Below, in pieces: positions 1 to 6,730 of a DNA stretch of 15,289 nt. The notes beneath the pieces are model-generated. The model had not been told where the DNA came from. It saw only the letters and a program-made list of their open reading frames with translations, and made no database searches. Location of the stretch: positions 1-15,289 of the forward strand of contig JALXCH010000417.1 of NCBI GenBank assembly GCA_026991005.1, in the 5' to 3' direction. The translations under genes and the position numbers were made by a program. The DNA is from Calditrichia bacterium (lineage in GTDB: Bacteria; Calditrichota; Calditrichia; RBG-13-44-9). Within the stretch, counting starts at the first letter, position 1; the number at the start of each line of letters is the position of its first letter.

Positions 1-45
1 AACTGGATGAAACAATAGTGAGGGAATATTTGATCCTGTTGAAGA

Positions 46-81
46 AATTCCCCGGCGCCTGAAGTGCCGGGGAATTTTTTT
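46..81 (+). terminator. Rho-independent terminator of an upstream unit
   Basis: An 11-bp perfect stem (AATTCCCCGGC at 46-56 with GCCGGGGAATT at 66-76), a 9-nt loop and a T run at 75-81 form a classical intrinsic terminator. It ends a transcription unit that enters from the left edge and isolates the regulator gene that follows. Confidence 0.88.
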
Positions 82-90
82 AAATTAAAC

Positions 91-119
91 TTGACCGCAA
101 AGGTTAAATTTTCTAATTT
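91..119 (+). promoter_or_regulatory. Sigma-70-like promoter of the Rrf2 operon
   Basis: TTGACC (91-96), a 17-bp spacer and TAATTT (114-119) resemble a -35/-10 pair. It lies just after the upstream terminator and about 40 bp before the regulator start. The same -10 hexamer and spacing recur ahead of the aldehyde dehydrogenase gene. Confidence 0.6.
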
Positions 120-136
120 CAGACAAAATGGTCTGA
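119..136 (+). promoter_or_regulatory. Palindromic candidate operator at the transcription start
   Basis: TCAGAC-N6-GTCTGA is a perfect 6-bp-arm palindrome that touches the -10 hexamer and covers the expected transcription start. Rrf2-family regulators commonly repress their own operons from such positions, so this is a plausible autoregulatory site. Binding is inferred, not shown. Confidence 0.5.
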
Positions 137-157
137 TTTATGAGGTAGGGTTGAATC

Positions 158-637
158 ATGCTTCTTTCGAATGCCTGTAATTACGGATTGCGAGCTACCT
201 TTTACCTGGCCTCCCAGAGGAACCGGAAATTTGTATCCATCGGGGAAATTTCCCGGAAATTGGACATTCCTTTCCATTTTCTGACCAAAGTACTTCAGAT
301 TCTCACGCAGGCAGGTATTCTCATATCTTCCAAAGGGCCCAACGGGGGTGTGGGGCTGGCACGGGAGAGTTCCCGCATCAGCCTGAAAGACATCATCGTC
401 GCCATAGACGGCAATGCCCTGTTCGAGCGTTGTGTGCTGGGATTGGACGAATGCAGCGATGATGCGCCATGTCCTCTACACGAACGATGGAGTAAAATCC
501 GCAGCGAGCTGGACTATTTGTTTTCCCACTCCACGCTGGAATCTGTTGCGCACAATCTCCTGACCCAGAACCTGCGCATCGTCAATTTATCTGCACTGAA
601 CGAGATGTTCCATAAATCCGCAAATTCAGGAAAGTAA
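158..637 (+). CDS. Rrf2-family transcriptional regulator, probable Fe-S sensor (IscR/NsrR-like)
   Basis: This 159-residue protein has the usual Rrf2 length. An N-terminal winged helix-turn-helix (about residues 1-80, with the wing signature SSKGPNGGVGLAR) is followed by a cysteine cluster, C92-X6-C99-X5-C105, where IscR and NsrR hold a [2Fe-2S] or [4Fe-4S] cluster. The ATG follows a GAGGT site at 142-146. The gene stops one base before the polyferredoxin gene, so the two are co-transcribed. The upstream palindrome suggests autoregulation. Known family members sense Fe-S status, nitric oxide, redox state or cysteine metabolites. The neighbouring hemerythrin and DUF1858/DUF2249 genes favour nitrosative or redox stress. 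The exact signal is an inference; the family call is firm. Confidence 0.9.
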   Translation: MLLSNACNYGLRATFYLASQRNRKFVSIGEISRKLDIPFHFLTKVLQILTQAGILISSKGPNGGVGLARESSRISLKDIIVAIDGNALFERCVLGLDECSDDAPCPLHERWSKIRSELDYLFSHSTLESVAHNLLTQNLRIVNLSALNEMFHKSANSGK

Positions 638-638
638 C

Positions 639-1781
639 ATGGAATACGTGCAACGAAATCAGACGAACATCGTTCCACCAGTAGTTACCATTCCTTCTAA
701 AAAGGAAAAGAAAAAAATCGAGCGAGCCACACCGTTCCGCATTCAACCCATTCGCCGCCTGGTACAGGTGGGATTTTTACTGGTGATTATCTGGATTGGT
801 GTGGAATTCACCTTATTCGTGAACCAACTGGAACGGGGAGAAATTCCCACCGTTTCCCGTCCCCCCGGGGTGGAAGGTTTCCTCCCCATCAGCGGCCTCA
901 TCAGCCTGAGATACTGGATTCTGACCGGCGTACTGAACCACATTCACCCCGCTTCGGTCATCCTTTTACTCATCATACTGGCCACTGCCATATTTCTAAA
1001 AAAAGGGTTTTGTGGCTGGGTGTGTCCCTTTGGGCTGCTCTCGGATATGCTGGACAAGCTTCATTTGAAAATTTTCGACAGACGGTTTAAAATGCCCAAA
1101 CTGCTGGACTATCCTCTGCGCAGCTTGAAATATCTTATTATGTTCTTTTTTGTGTATGCCGTACTTTTCCAGATGAACCTGTTCGACCTGCACCAGTTTA
1201 TTTACAGCCCGTACAATCGGGTAGCGGACATCAAAATGTTTAAATTTTTCGCGGAGATGAGCAGCGCCACCTTCTGGACGCTGGTGATTCTGGTTGCCCT
1301 TTCCACCCTGATTCCTTACTTCTGGTGCCGTTATTTGTGCCCCTACGGCGCTTTACTGGGGATGCTTAGCTGGCTCAGTCCCCTGAAAATACACCGTAAC
1401 CCGGATACCTGCATCGACTGCGGGCTGTGCACCAAAGCCTGCCCTTCCCATATCAAAGTGGATAAGGAAAAAACTGTCTGGTCGGATGAATGTAACGCCT
1501 GTTTCCATTGTGTGGATGTTTGCCCGGTGAAGGATACCCTCTACCTGTCGGTGACTCGAAAACGATTTAAACTCTCGCGCAAAGCATACGCTCTGATTAT
1601 TGTGCTCCTTTTTCTGCTGGGAACCACCATCGCCCGGCTTACCGGACACTGGCAAAACAAAATTCCCGCGCAGGAATACCTCTATCACATTCGCCATCTG
1701 AACGAACCGGCGTACTTCCATAATCAAGGGCAGGTGCCCCAATACGATGAAAATGCCTGGAAAAATTCCGGCAAACCTTGA
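639..1781 (+). CDS. NapH/NosR-type membrane polyferredoxin (4Fe-4S binding protein)
   Basis: A 380-residue integral membrane protein that probably carries electrons across or along the inner membrane. Hydrophobic segments lie near residues 42-63, 103-121, 163-182, 211-229 and 316-333. Two CxxxCP motifs typical of the NapH/NosR/CcoG group occur at 125-130 (CGWVCP) and 230-235 (CRYLCP). Two classical 4Fe-4S motifs follow, C258-C261-C264-C268 and C285-C288-C291-C295, so two cubane clusters are expected on the cytoplasmic side. There is no N-terminal FMN-binding domain, so it is not a full NosR/RnfG-type protein. The start is one base after the regulator stop, with AGGAAAG at 628-634 as ribosome binding site. 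Its electron partner is not in the window. Co-regulation with the Rrf2 gene suggests a role in reducing or repairing a stress-sensitive enzyme, which is inference. Confidence 0.88.
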   Translation: MEYVQRNQTNIVPPVVTIPSKKEKKKIERATPFRIQPIRRLVQVGFLLVIIWIGVEFTLFVNQLERGEIPTVSRPPGVEGFLPISGLISLRYWILTGVLNHIHPASVILLLIILATAIFLKKGFCGWVCPFGLLSDMLDKLHLKIFDRRFKMPKLLDYPLRSLKYLIMFFFVYAVLFQMNLFDLHQFIYSPYNRVADIKMFKFFAEMSSATFWTLVILVALSTLIPYFWCRYLCPYGALLGMLSWLSPLKIHRNPDTCIDCGLCTKACPSHIKVDKEKTVWSDECNACFHCVDVCPVKDTLYLSVTRKRFKLSRKAYALIIVLLFLLGTTIARLTGHWQNKIPAQEYLYHIRHLNEPAYFHNQGQVPQYDENAWKNSGKP

Positions 1782-1791
1782 GAGAGAATTG

Positions 1792-1869
1792 ATGATTAAA
1801 AGAAAAATGGAGGTTTTATTGAAATATTATCGGGATTTACCCATGGTGCGAAAACATTCGATCATTTAA
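1792..1869 (+). CDS. Possible small peptide or leader ORF between the two operons
   Basis: A 25-codon ATG frame lies in the 146-bp gap. Inside it a GGAGG at 1809-1813 sits 5 nt before an in-frame TTG (1819), which would give a 16-residue basic peptide starting MKYYRDLPMVRKHSII. The well-placed Shine-Dalgarno is the only support. It could be a leader peptide for the DUF438 operon or chance. Confidence 0.2.
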   Translation: MIKRKMEVLLKYYRDLPMVRKHSII

Positions 1870-1882
1870 CCTGTTTTGGTTA
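1867..1882. promoter_or_regulatory. Palindrome upstream of the DUF438 operon
   Basis: TAACC-N6-GGTTA has about the same arm and spacer geometry as the palindrome ahead of the Rrf2 gene, though different arm bases. On the other strand it belongs to AGGTTAAAT, a 9-mer also present at 101-109 in the Rrf2 promoter spacer. It may be a regulator site. I found no convincing -35/-10 pair in the 146-bp gap. Confidence 0.25.
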
Positions 1883-1927
1883 TTCAAAATAGAAGTCAAA
1901 TTGGAATCATAACATCAGGAGTCAGTC

Positions 1928-3193
1928 ATGAGTGAAATTATCGATAACAATAAACATCGCAAGGAGTTACTGAAGCAGATGATTCTGCAGCTTCACGAAG
2001 GGAAAGCGGCAGATCATGTGCGGAAGCAACTCATGCGGTTGATGGGCAAAGTCCCCTACAATCTGGTGGTGGAAGCGGAGCAGGAGCTTATTTCCGAGGG
2101 GCTCCCCGCATACGAAGTGCTGAAGTTGTGCGATATTCACGGAGAAGCTCTGAAAGGGGTGGTGGATTTAAGTACGGCACAGGAAGCTCCTCCGGGACAC
2201 CCTGTCCATACGTTTCAAATGGAAAACCGGGCGCTTGAGGTGGAACTGGATGCTTTGCGCATCCTGTTTCATCAAATCGAAGCGGCGGAAGATGATGCCG
2301 ATGTCAGTTCCCTGTGGATGGAAATTCACCACCACTTTAATAATTTAATGGATGTGGATAAGCACTACCGGCGGAAGGAGAATCTGCTCTTTCCTTATCT
2401 GGAAAAGTACGAGATTACCGGCCCGCCCACGGTGATGTGGGGGAAAGATGACGAGATTCGTGAACTGCTAAAAGCTTCGCTGGAAGCCCTTTCGGCAACC
2501 CAGCAAATTACTGCCGGGGAGGCAAAGACTGTGCTGGAGCTGGTGTTAAAGCCTGCTGCCGAAGGAGTAGACGAAATGATTTACAAGGAAGAAGAAATCC
2601 TTTTCCCCATGTGCCTGGATACCCTCACTCCAGAAGAATGGTACGAGATTTACCGGCAGAGCGACGAGATTGGCTACTGCCTGTACGACCCACAGGAGGT
2701 GTGGGTACCTTCGGAGGTGAAGATTCAACCTGCGAAGCAGGAATCTCGCGCAGATGGACGGATTCAACTACCCACGGGAAGCTTTACGGTGGAAGAACTC
2801 AATGCTTTGTTCAACACTCTGCCGGTGGATATTACGTTTGTGGATAAGAACGATCAGGTGCGGTATTTCAATAACAGCGAGGAGCGCATTTTCGACCGCA
2901 ACCGGGCGATTTTAGGGCGAGCAGTACAAATGTGCCATCCGCCACAAAGCGTGCATGTGGTGCAGCGTATCCTGGACGATTTCCGTTCCGGGCGGCAAAA
3001 CCGCGCCGAGTTCTGGATTCAATTTCAGGGGAAATTTGTCCATATTACTTACTACGCAGTGCGAAATGAAAAGGGCGAATATCTGGGGACTCTGGAAGTG
3101 ACGCAGGATATTTCCCGCCTGAAGCAATTACAAGGAGAAAAACGGTTGTTGAGTTACGAGGAAACCACGGAGGAAACATCCCATGGAAAATAA
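1928..3193 (+). CDS. DUF438 / hemerythrin-like / PAS domain protein
   Basis: This 421-residue soluble protein has three parts. Residues 5-75 match DUF438 (KELLKQMILQLHEGK). Residues 88-250 are a hemerythrin-like HHE helical bundle with HPVHTFQMEN, an HHH run at 134-136, H146 in DKHYRRKENLLFP, the VMWGKDDEIR stretch and YKEEEILFP. Residues 287-397 are a PAS domain with the CHPP motif (336-339) typical of this architecture and the closing GTLEVTQDIS. Carboxylate and histidine ligands suggest a di-iron site for O2, NO or redox sensing or iron handling. The PAS domain may bind a ligand. There is no kinase or other output domain. AGGAG at 1917-1921 sets the start. Its last 11 bases overlap the next gene. 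The biochemical role of DUF438 proteins is not well established. Confidence 0.88.
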   Translation: MSEIIDNNKHRKELLKQMILQLHEGKAADHVRKQLMRLMGKVPYNLVVEAEQELISEGLPAYEVLKLCDIHGEALKGVVDLSTAQEAPPGHPVHTFQMENRALEVELDALRILFHQIEAAEDDADVSSLWMEIHHHFNNLMDVDKHYRRKENLLFPYLEKYEITGPPTVMWGKDDEIRELLKASLEALSATQQITAGEAKTVLELVLKPAAEGVDEMIYKEEEILFPMCLDTLTPEEWYEIYRQSDEIGYCLYDPQEVWVPSEVKIQPAKQESRADGRIQLPTGSFTVEELNALFNTLPVDITFVDKNDQVRYFNNSEERIFDRNRAILGRAVQMCHPPQSVHVVQRILDDFRSGRQNRAEFWIQFQGKFVHITYYAVRNEKGEYLGTLEVTQDISRLKQLQGEKRLLSYEETTEETSHGK

Positions 3194-3722
3194 AAGCATT
3201 CACGATTGCCCCGAAGAAGGGCAGCTTACCATACAACCCGACACGACTCTGGAAGAATTGTTCCAGGCATATCCCCAACTGGAGGCTGTGGTCATCGAGC
3301 TGGCACCGGATCTGGAAAAGCTTAAAAATCCGGTGCTTCGGAAAGCAATTAGCAAGGTGACCACCCTGCAAAAGGTGGCTGCACTGGGGAAGCAATCCAT
3401 TGGCACGGTAATTAACCGCTTACGCCGGGAAGTGGGGCAGGCAGAGCTGGCGGAAAGCTCCGGGGATGAGCGGCCGGAATGGTTGCAAAACGGAAAAATC
3501 GTGCGTATCCTGGATGCCCGTCCCATGCTGGAGAAAGGGAAACACCCGGTGGAAACCGTGATGCAGGAACTGCCTCGCTTAAAAGAAGGACAGGTGTACC
3601 AGTTAATCACCTCCTTCTACCCGGGGCCGCTGGTGGAAATGGCCAAGAGCAAAGGGTACCGTGCCTGGGCACAGGAGGTGGAGGCAAATCTGTTCCACAA
3701 CTTTTTTACGGTGCCGGAATAG
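3183..3722 (+). CDS. DUF1858-DUF2249 fusion protein
   Basis: This 179-residue cytoplasmic protein joins two small domains. Residues 16-85 match DUF1858 (DTTLEELFQAYP, the PVLRKAISKVTTLQKVA helix pair). Residues 106-178 match DUF2249 (ILDARPMLEKGKHP, then GYRAWAQEVEANLFHNFF). Both domains recur beside hemerythrin, hybrid-cluster and nitrogen-oxide genes in anaerobes. DUF2249 has a TusA-like fold in known members, but no reaction is established. The ATG lies inside the end of the DUF438 gene (11-nt overlap), with GGAGGA at 3169-3174 as ribosome site, so translation is coupled and the two products probably work together. DUF1858 often contains a cysteine; here the only cysteine is C9, outside the domain core. 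Confidence 0.82.
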   Translation: MENKSIHDCPEEGQLTIQPDTTLEELFQAYPQLEAVVIELAPDLEKLKNPVLRKAISKVTTLQKVAALGKQSIGTVINRLRREVGQAELAESSGDERPEWLQNGKIVRILDARPMLEKGKHPVETVMQELPRLKEGQVYQLITSFYPGPLVEMAKSKGYRAWAQEVEANLFHNFFTVPE

Positions 3723-3724
3723 CC

Positions 3725-4480
3725 ATGTCAGACGATGCGTTGCTATTTTACCAGAATTTAGCCGATGAGTACGATCGTATGGTTCGTTTTCGTCAGCGCC
3801 TGGAGAAGGAGGAAGCGATTCTCCGGCGCTGGCGGGAGCGGTATGGCTTTTCCACGGCTCTGGATGTCGCCTGCGGTACCGGACTACACGCCATTGCGCT
3901 GGCGCGCCTGGGCGTTCGAGTGACCGGAGTGGATATTTCTCCGGAAATGCTGCGTTACGCCCAATCCAATGCGCAGCGATATGGCCAGAGCATTCGCTGG
4001 CAGCAGGCTAATATGCTGGAGCTTCCGCAGGTAGTGGTCGGGCGTTTTCAGGCTCTTTTTTGCCTGGGGAATTCGTTACCCCATTTGCAGGATGAGAAAC
4101 AATTGCACCAGGCAATTCGGGGATTTCATCACGTGTTGCAGCCCGGTGGTATTGTGGTGTTGCAGGTTTTAAACTACAACCGAATTTTACAGGAACAAAG
4201 ACGGATCATTAACATCCGTCGGGAAGGCAATACCGAATTCATTCGCTTCTACGACTTTGGAAAACCTCATCTTCAATTTAATATTTTAATCATCCGGCAG
4301 GAGGGCACCACCCTGCAGCACCAATTGCACAGTACCCGGCTTTACCCCTTCCGTAAAGAGGAGATTGAGACTGCCCTCCGGGAAGCGGGCTACCGGGACG
4401 TGGAAGTTTACGGTGATATGCTTTTTGCCCCATATCTGCCGGACAAAAGTCCCAATGTGGTTCTGGTGGCAAAAAAATAG
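3725..4480 (+). CDS. Class I SAM-dependent methyltransferase
   Basis: This 251-residue protein has the Rossmann-type SAM-binding signature: motif I at 46-53 (LDVACGTG), the acidic residue D70 ending strand 2 (VTGVDIS), motif IV near 112-121 (FCLGNSLPHL), and FHHVLQPGGIVVLQVLNYNR at 135-154. The GNSLPHL stretch resembles glycine/sarcosine-type or small-molecule methylases, but the substrate cannot be read. The frame is open farther upstream, but that part would overlap the DUF2249 gene. The ATG two bases after the preceding stop begins a normal N-terminus (MSDDALLFYQNLADEYD), so I chose it; there is no strong ribosome site, consistent with coupling to the upstream gene. A methylase in a hemerythrin/Fe-S operon is unusual. 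Confidence 0.87.
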   Translation: MSDDALLFYQNLADEYDRMVRFRQRLEKEEAILRRWRERYGFSTALDVACGTGLHAIALARLGVRVTGVDISPEMLRYAQSNAQRYGQSIRWQQANMLELPQVVVGRFQALFCLGNSLPHLQDEKQLHQAIRGFHHVLQPGGIVVLQVLNYNRILQEQRRIINIRREGNTEFIRFYDFGKPHLQFNILIIRQEGTTLQHQLHSTRLYPFRKEEIETALREAGYRDVEVYGDMLFAPYLPDKSPNVVLVAKK

Positions 4481-4539
4481 TGCTTGCTCTATCGTTAGGG
4501 GAAACGTTCTACCCGTTTGAACACTCGATTGCTAACACA

Positions 4540-4557
4540 GGAATTTATTTAAATTCC
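4540..4557. repeat. Perfect 18-bp AT-rich inverted repeat
   Basis: GGAATTTA-TT-TAAATTCC has 8-bp arms and a 2-bp centre. The 2-nt spacing is too short for a hairpin loop, so a dimeric regulator site for the PfpI gene is more likely than a terminator, although T-rich DNA follows. It lies in a 158-bp gap after the methyltransferase gene. Confidence 0.4.
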
Positions 4558-4580
4558 ATATTTTCGTTTTTGGTATAGGG

Positions 4581-4609
4581 TTGTATATTTCTGTACCAAT
4601 CTTTATTTT
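4581..4609 (+). promoter_or_regulatory. Candidate promoter of the DJ-1/PfpI gene
   Basis: TTGTAT (4581-4586), 17 bp, TATTTT (4604-4609) fit a sigma-70-like promoter 30 bp before the start codon. The pair TTGGTA (4570-4575) / TACCAA (4594-4599) brackets the -35 and could be a spaced operator. Both calls rest on pattern only. Confidence 0.35.
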
Positions 4610-4638
4610 CTTAAGAACCTAAACAAGGAGGACTGGTT

Positions 4639-5226
4639 ATGGCTCAAAAAAAGATTTTAATGTTTGTGGGTGATTTTGCAGAGGATTACGAGACCATGGT
4701 TCCGTTTCAGATGCTAACCATGGCGGGCCATCAGGTGGATGCGGTGTGTCCCGGAAAGAAACCGGGCCAGACGGTGAAAACGGCAATCCACGATTTTGAA
4801 GGCGACCAGACTTATTCCGAAAAACCGGGGCACAATTTTATGGTGAATGCCGATTTCGATAAGATTAATGTGGAAGAATACGATGCGCTGGTCATTCCGG
4901 GTGGTAGGGCGCCGGAATATTTACGGCTAAACGAAAAAGTGCTGGAAATGACGCGGCATTTCGCCGAGAACAACAAGCCCATTGCTGCCATTTGCCATGG
5001 CCCACAGATTCTGGCGGCAGCCGGTGTGCTCAAAGGACGGGAATGTTCTTCTTACCCGGCAGTGAAAACGGAAGTGGAACTTGCCGGCGCCAAATGGATT
5101 CCCAACAACGAGACCTTCTCCAACGCCCATGTGGATGGGAATCTGGTTTCGGCACCCGCCTGGCCCGCTCATCCGGAATGGATGCGCAAATTCCTGGAAG
5201 TGCTGGGCACCAAAATTGAACCGTAA
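4639..5226 (+). CDS. DJ-1/PfpI family protein (class I glutamine amidotransferase-like fold)
   Basis: A 195-residue cytoplasmic protein with the PfpI layout. An acidic residue near the N-terminus (E15 in GDFAEDYE) is followed by [12 protein letters not shown] at 85-96 and the nucleophile elbow [19 protein letters not shown] at 116-134 with C119-H120. The C-terminal [14 protein letters not shown] motif completes it. Length and motifs match the PfpI_1 subgroup of DJ-1 superfamily proteins. Members are described as proteases, glyoxalases/deglycases or stress chaperones, and this one cannot be assigned to a reaction. AAGGAGGA at 4625-4632 is a near-ideal ribosome site. A strong terminator follows directly, so the gene is monocistronic. 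Confidence 0.9.
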   Translation: MAQKKILMFVGDFAEDYETMVPFQMLTMAGHQVDAVCPGKKPGQTVKTAIHDFEGDQTYSEKPGHNFMVNADFDKINVEEYDALVIPGGRAPEYLRLNEKVLEMTRHFAENNKPIAAICHGPQILAAAGVLKGRECSSYPAVKTEVELAGAKWIPNNETFSNAHVDGNLVSAPAWPAHPEWMRKFLEVLGTKIEP

Positions 5227-5237
5227 TTCTATTACTC

Positions 5238-5273
5238 CGGGTGAGAAGGGCTTTTCTCTTCTCACCCGATTTT
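5238..5273 (+). terminator. Rho-independent terminator after the PfpI gene
   Basis: CGGGTGAGAAG (5238-5248) pairs perfectly with CTTCTCACCCG (5258-5268) around a 9-nt loop, followed by ATTTT. It starts 12 bases after the stop codon. Confidence 0.85.
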
Positions 5274-5397
5274 CTCTTCTTCCCCACTTAACTCACTGAA
5301 AATAAATTTTTCCGAGTCACTTCTTTCGACAAGAAAACCACAGAGACCACAGCAAGTACTGAAAAAAGATTAGGGCAATTGGATAGATTTTTTCGGG

Positions 5398-5492
5398 ATA
5401 GAGTATCCGAACGGAGCCCTGTGGGATAGGGCATAGAGCATAGAGCATAGAGCATAGAGCATAGAGTATCCGAACGGATTCCTGTGGGATAG
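5398..5492. repeat. 32-bp direct repeat enclosing five GCATAGA heptads
   Basis: A 32-bp unit starting ATAGAGTATCCGAACGG occurs at 5398-5429 and 5461-5492 with two mismatches (period 63 bp). Between and partly within the copies lie five exact GCATAGA units (5431-5465). The whole block looks like a minisatellite grown by slippage. No gene is credible here on either strand. Confidence 0.85.
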
Positions 5493-5504
5493 AGCAGGAA
5501 GGTG

Positions 5505-5576
5505 AATAAGGTGGATAGGGTAGATAGGGTAGATAGGGTAAATAGGGTAAATAGGGTAAATAGGGTAAATAAGGTA
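5505..5576. repeat. Eight-copy 9-bp tandem array with regular GGG runs
   Basis: A degenerate first unit (5505-5513) is followed by three GATAGGGTA units (5514-5540), three AATAGGGTA units (5541-5567) and AATAAGGTA (5568-5576). Six GGG runs recur every 9 bp. The minus-strand frame across it only encodes repeated TLF/TLS triplets and is not a real gene. Confidence 0.88.
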
Positions 5577-5770
5577 TGTAAGTTAAAGGAAGTGTGGAAA
5601 GTACTCAAATATGCACTTATAGAGCAAGGGGCTTTTTTTAAATGTAAAATGAAAAATTGGGTTTTAGCCCATGGTCTTTAGACATAGGAAAGGAATACCC
5701 CCTATTTTAAATCTTGTAAGGATGATATAAATAGTTAAGAATTTTAAATTTTCTGCTGAAAAATATTTAA
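5577..5770. other. Gene-free AT-rich spacer
   Basis: I see no gene here. A 4-bp-stem hairpin at 5658-5671 (TGGG/CCCA) followed on the minus strand by a short T run could weakly terminate the protease operon, but it is poor. Confidence 0.4.
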
Positions 5771-6730
5771 TTATTTTTTTTCTTCTGGAATAAATTTTAC
5801 AAATTCTTGCCTTATATAAGCACTTCCATATTGGTATTCAATTATTTTTACCGAAGGTGTCCTATTAAAAGTATGAATTGTGGCATGAAAAACCGATAAT
5901 GCCAGGTCTTGAAGTTTTTCGTCGTCCTCCAATTTTTCAACCTTTAAATCAAAACGTATCGCTTCATCCCGGGTAATATGGTAGGAATGGCTTTTAAATT
6001 GACGATGATTTGCTAATATTTCAGCTATTTTTGCAGCTTTTTTTTCTCCATCTTCATCATCTCTGAACATGTAACTCTTAAGCCAATCTTCTACATATTT
6101 TTTAGATAAATCCAGCGCATGTCTGCACTGAACAATAAGTGATGGTCCATATAATTCTAATATTGGCATCCACACTGGTAAGTTTTGTGGATCTCTACAT
6201 TCCTTTTTGGCCATATCAAATTGATCTAAAATAGCCTGAGCTGGTGATGATTCCAGTCCATTTTTTGTGCGATAAATAATTTGTGGGTCGATTGGTCCTA
6301 AAAATGAATGTTTGCCCATGTAGATTTTATCCGCAGCACAACACAGCATTGTTGCAGCAGACATGGCCATATTAGGAACAATTATATTAATTTTATTAAA
6401 TTTTGAGCGCAAATAATAAACAAGGGCTTTTGTAGAATCGGGATTTCCTCCTGGACTATGAAGAATTAGATATAATTCGTTTCCCTTTAGTTGATGCATT
6501 ACCTGCATCAATCCCTGAATATCTTCATCGGTAATGCTAATAGAATAAGGATCGTGCTGATTCCCACTTGTAAAATCTGTTGCATAAAGAATTACATTTG
6601 ATTTCAAATATTCTGAAAGTTTGTAAAGATATTTACGCCTTATATAATCAAACGGAGGTTTATTATAATTTTTCTCATATTTTATTAATTCTTCTAAAAT
6701 TTCACCCCAGGTTGGTATACAGACCTCAAT
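5771..6730 (-). CDS. SDH-family Clp-fold serine protease; start unclear (TTG at 6607 or frame-shifted start near 6730)
   Basis: From TTG at 6607 the protein has 278 residues and matches the SDH (serine dehydrogenase proteinase-like) branch of the ClpP/crotonase fold. HSPGG (50-54), the presumed nucleophile S83 in AMSAATML, SFLGPIDPQI (101-110) and SYHITRDEA (208-216) are visible. There is no signal peptide or transmembrane segment, so a cytosolic protease or peptidase is likely; its substrate is unknown. The frame remains open upstream to 6745 and encodes family-like sequence (IPTWGEILEEL, PPFDYIRRKYLYKLSEY), about 41 extra residues from 6730. No ATG, GTG or TTG exists there. The start could be ATT at 6730, a +1 shift from the preceding ORF, or a mutation. 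The gene is markedly AT-rich compared with its neighbours, suggesting transfer. Confidence 0.8.
   Translation of the reverse strand: MEVCIPTWGEILEELIKYEKNYNKPPFDYIRRKYLYKLSEYLKSNVILYATDFTSGNQHDPYSISITDEDIQGLMQVMHQLKGNELYLILHSPGGNPDSTKALVYYLRSKFNKINIIVPNMAMSAATMLCCAADKIYMGKHSFLGPIDPQIIYRTKNGLESSPAQAILDQFDMAKKECRDPQNLPVWMPILELYGPSLIVQCRHALDLSKKYVEDWLKSYMFRDDEDGEKKAAKIAEILANHRQFKSHSYHITRDEAIRFDLKVEKLEDDEKLQDLALSVFHATIHTFNRTPSVKIIEYQYGSAYIRQEFVKFIPEEKK

Noticed and set aside
1..62. Tail of an upstream gene: frame ending NWMKQ at TAG 16-18, or a frame ending at TGA 60-62.
   Set aside because: Both are too short to identify. The second stops inside the terminator loop, so the first is more likely, but neither can be called.
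3479..3724. Upstream extension of the methyltransferase frame.
   Set aside because: It overlaps the DUF2249 domain in another frame, has no family-like sequence, and a good start lies at 3725.
4496..4519. AAACG / CGTTT inverted repeat after the methyltransferase.
   Set aside because: Only 5-bp arms and no T run, so not a credible terminator.
5398..5576. Possible CRISPR array.
   Set aside because: The repeats are 7-9 bp tandem units without unique spacers, and no cas gene is present.
5288..5608. 106-codon minus-strand frame with TLF/TLS triplets.
   Set aside because: It is only a reading of the 7-bp and 9-bp tandem arrays, without ribosome site or composition of a real protein.
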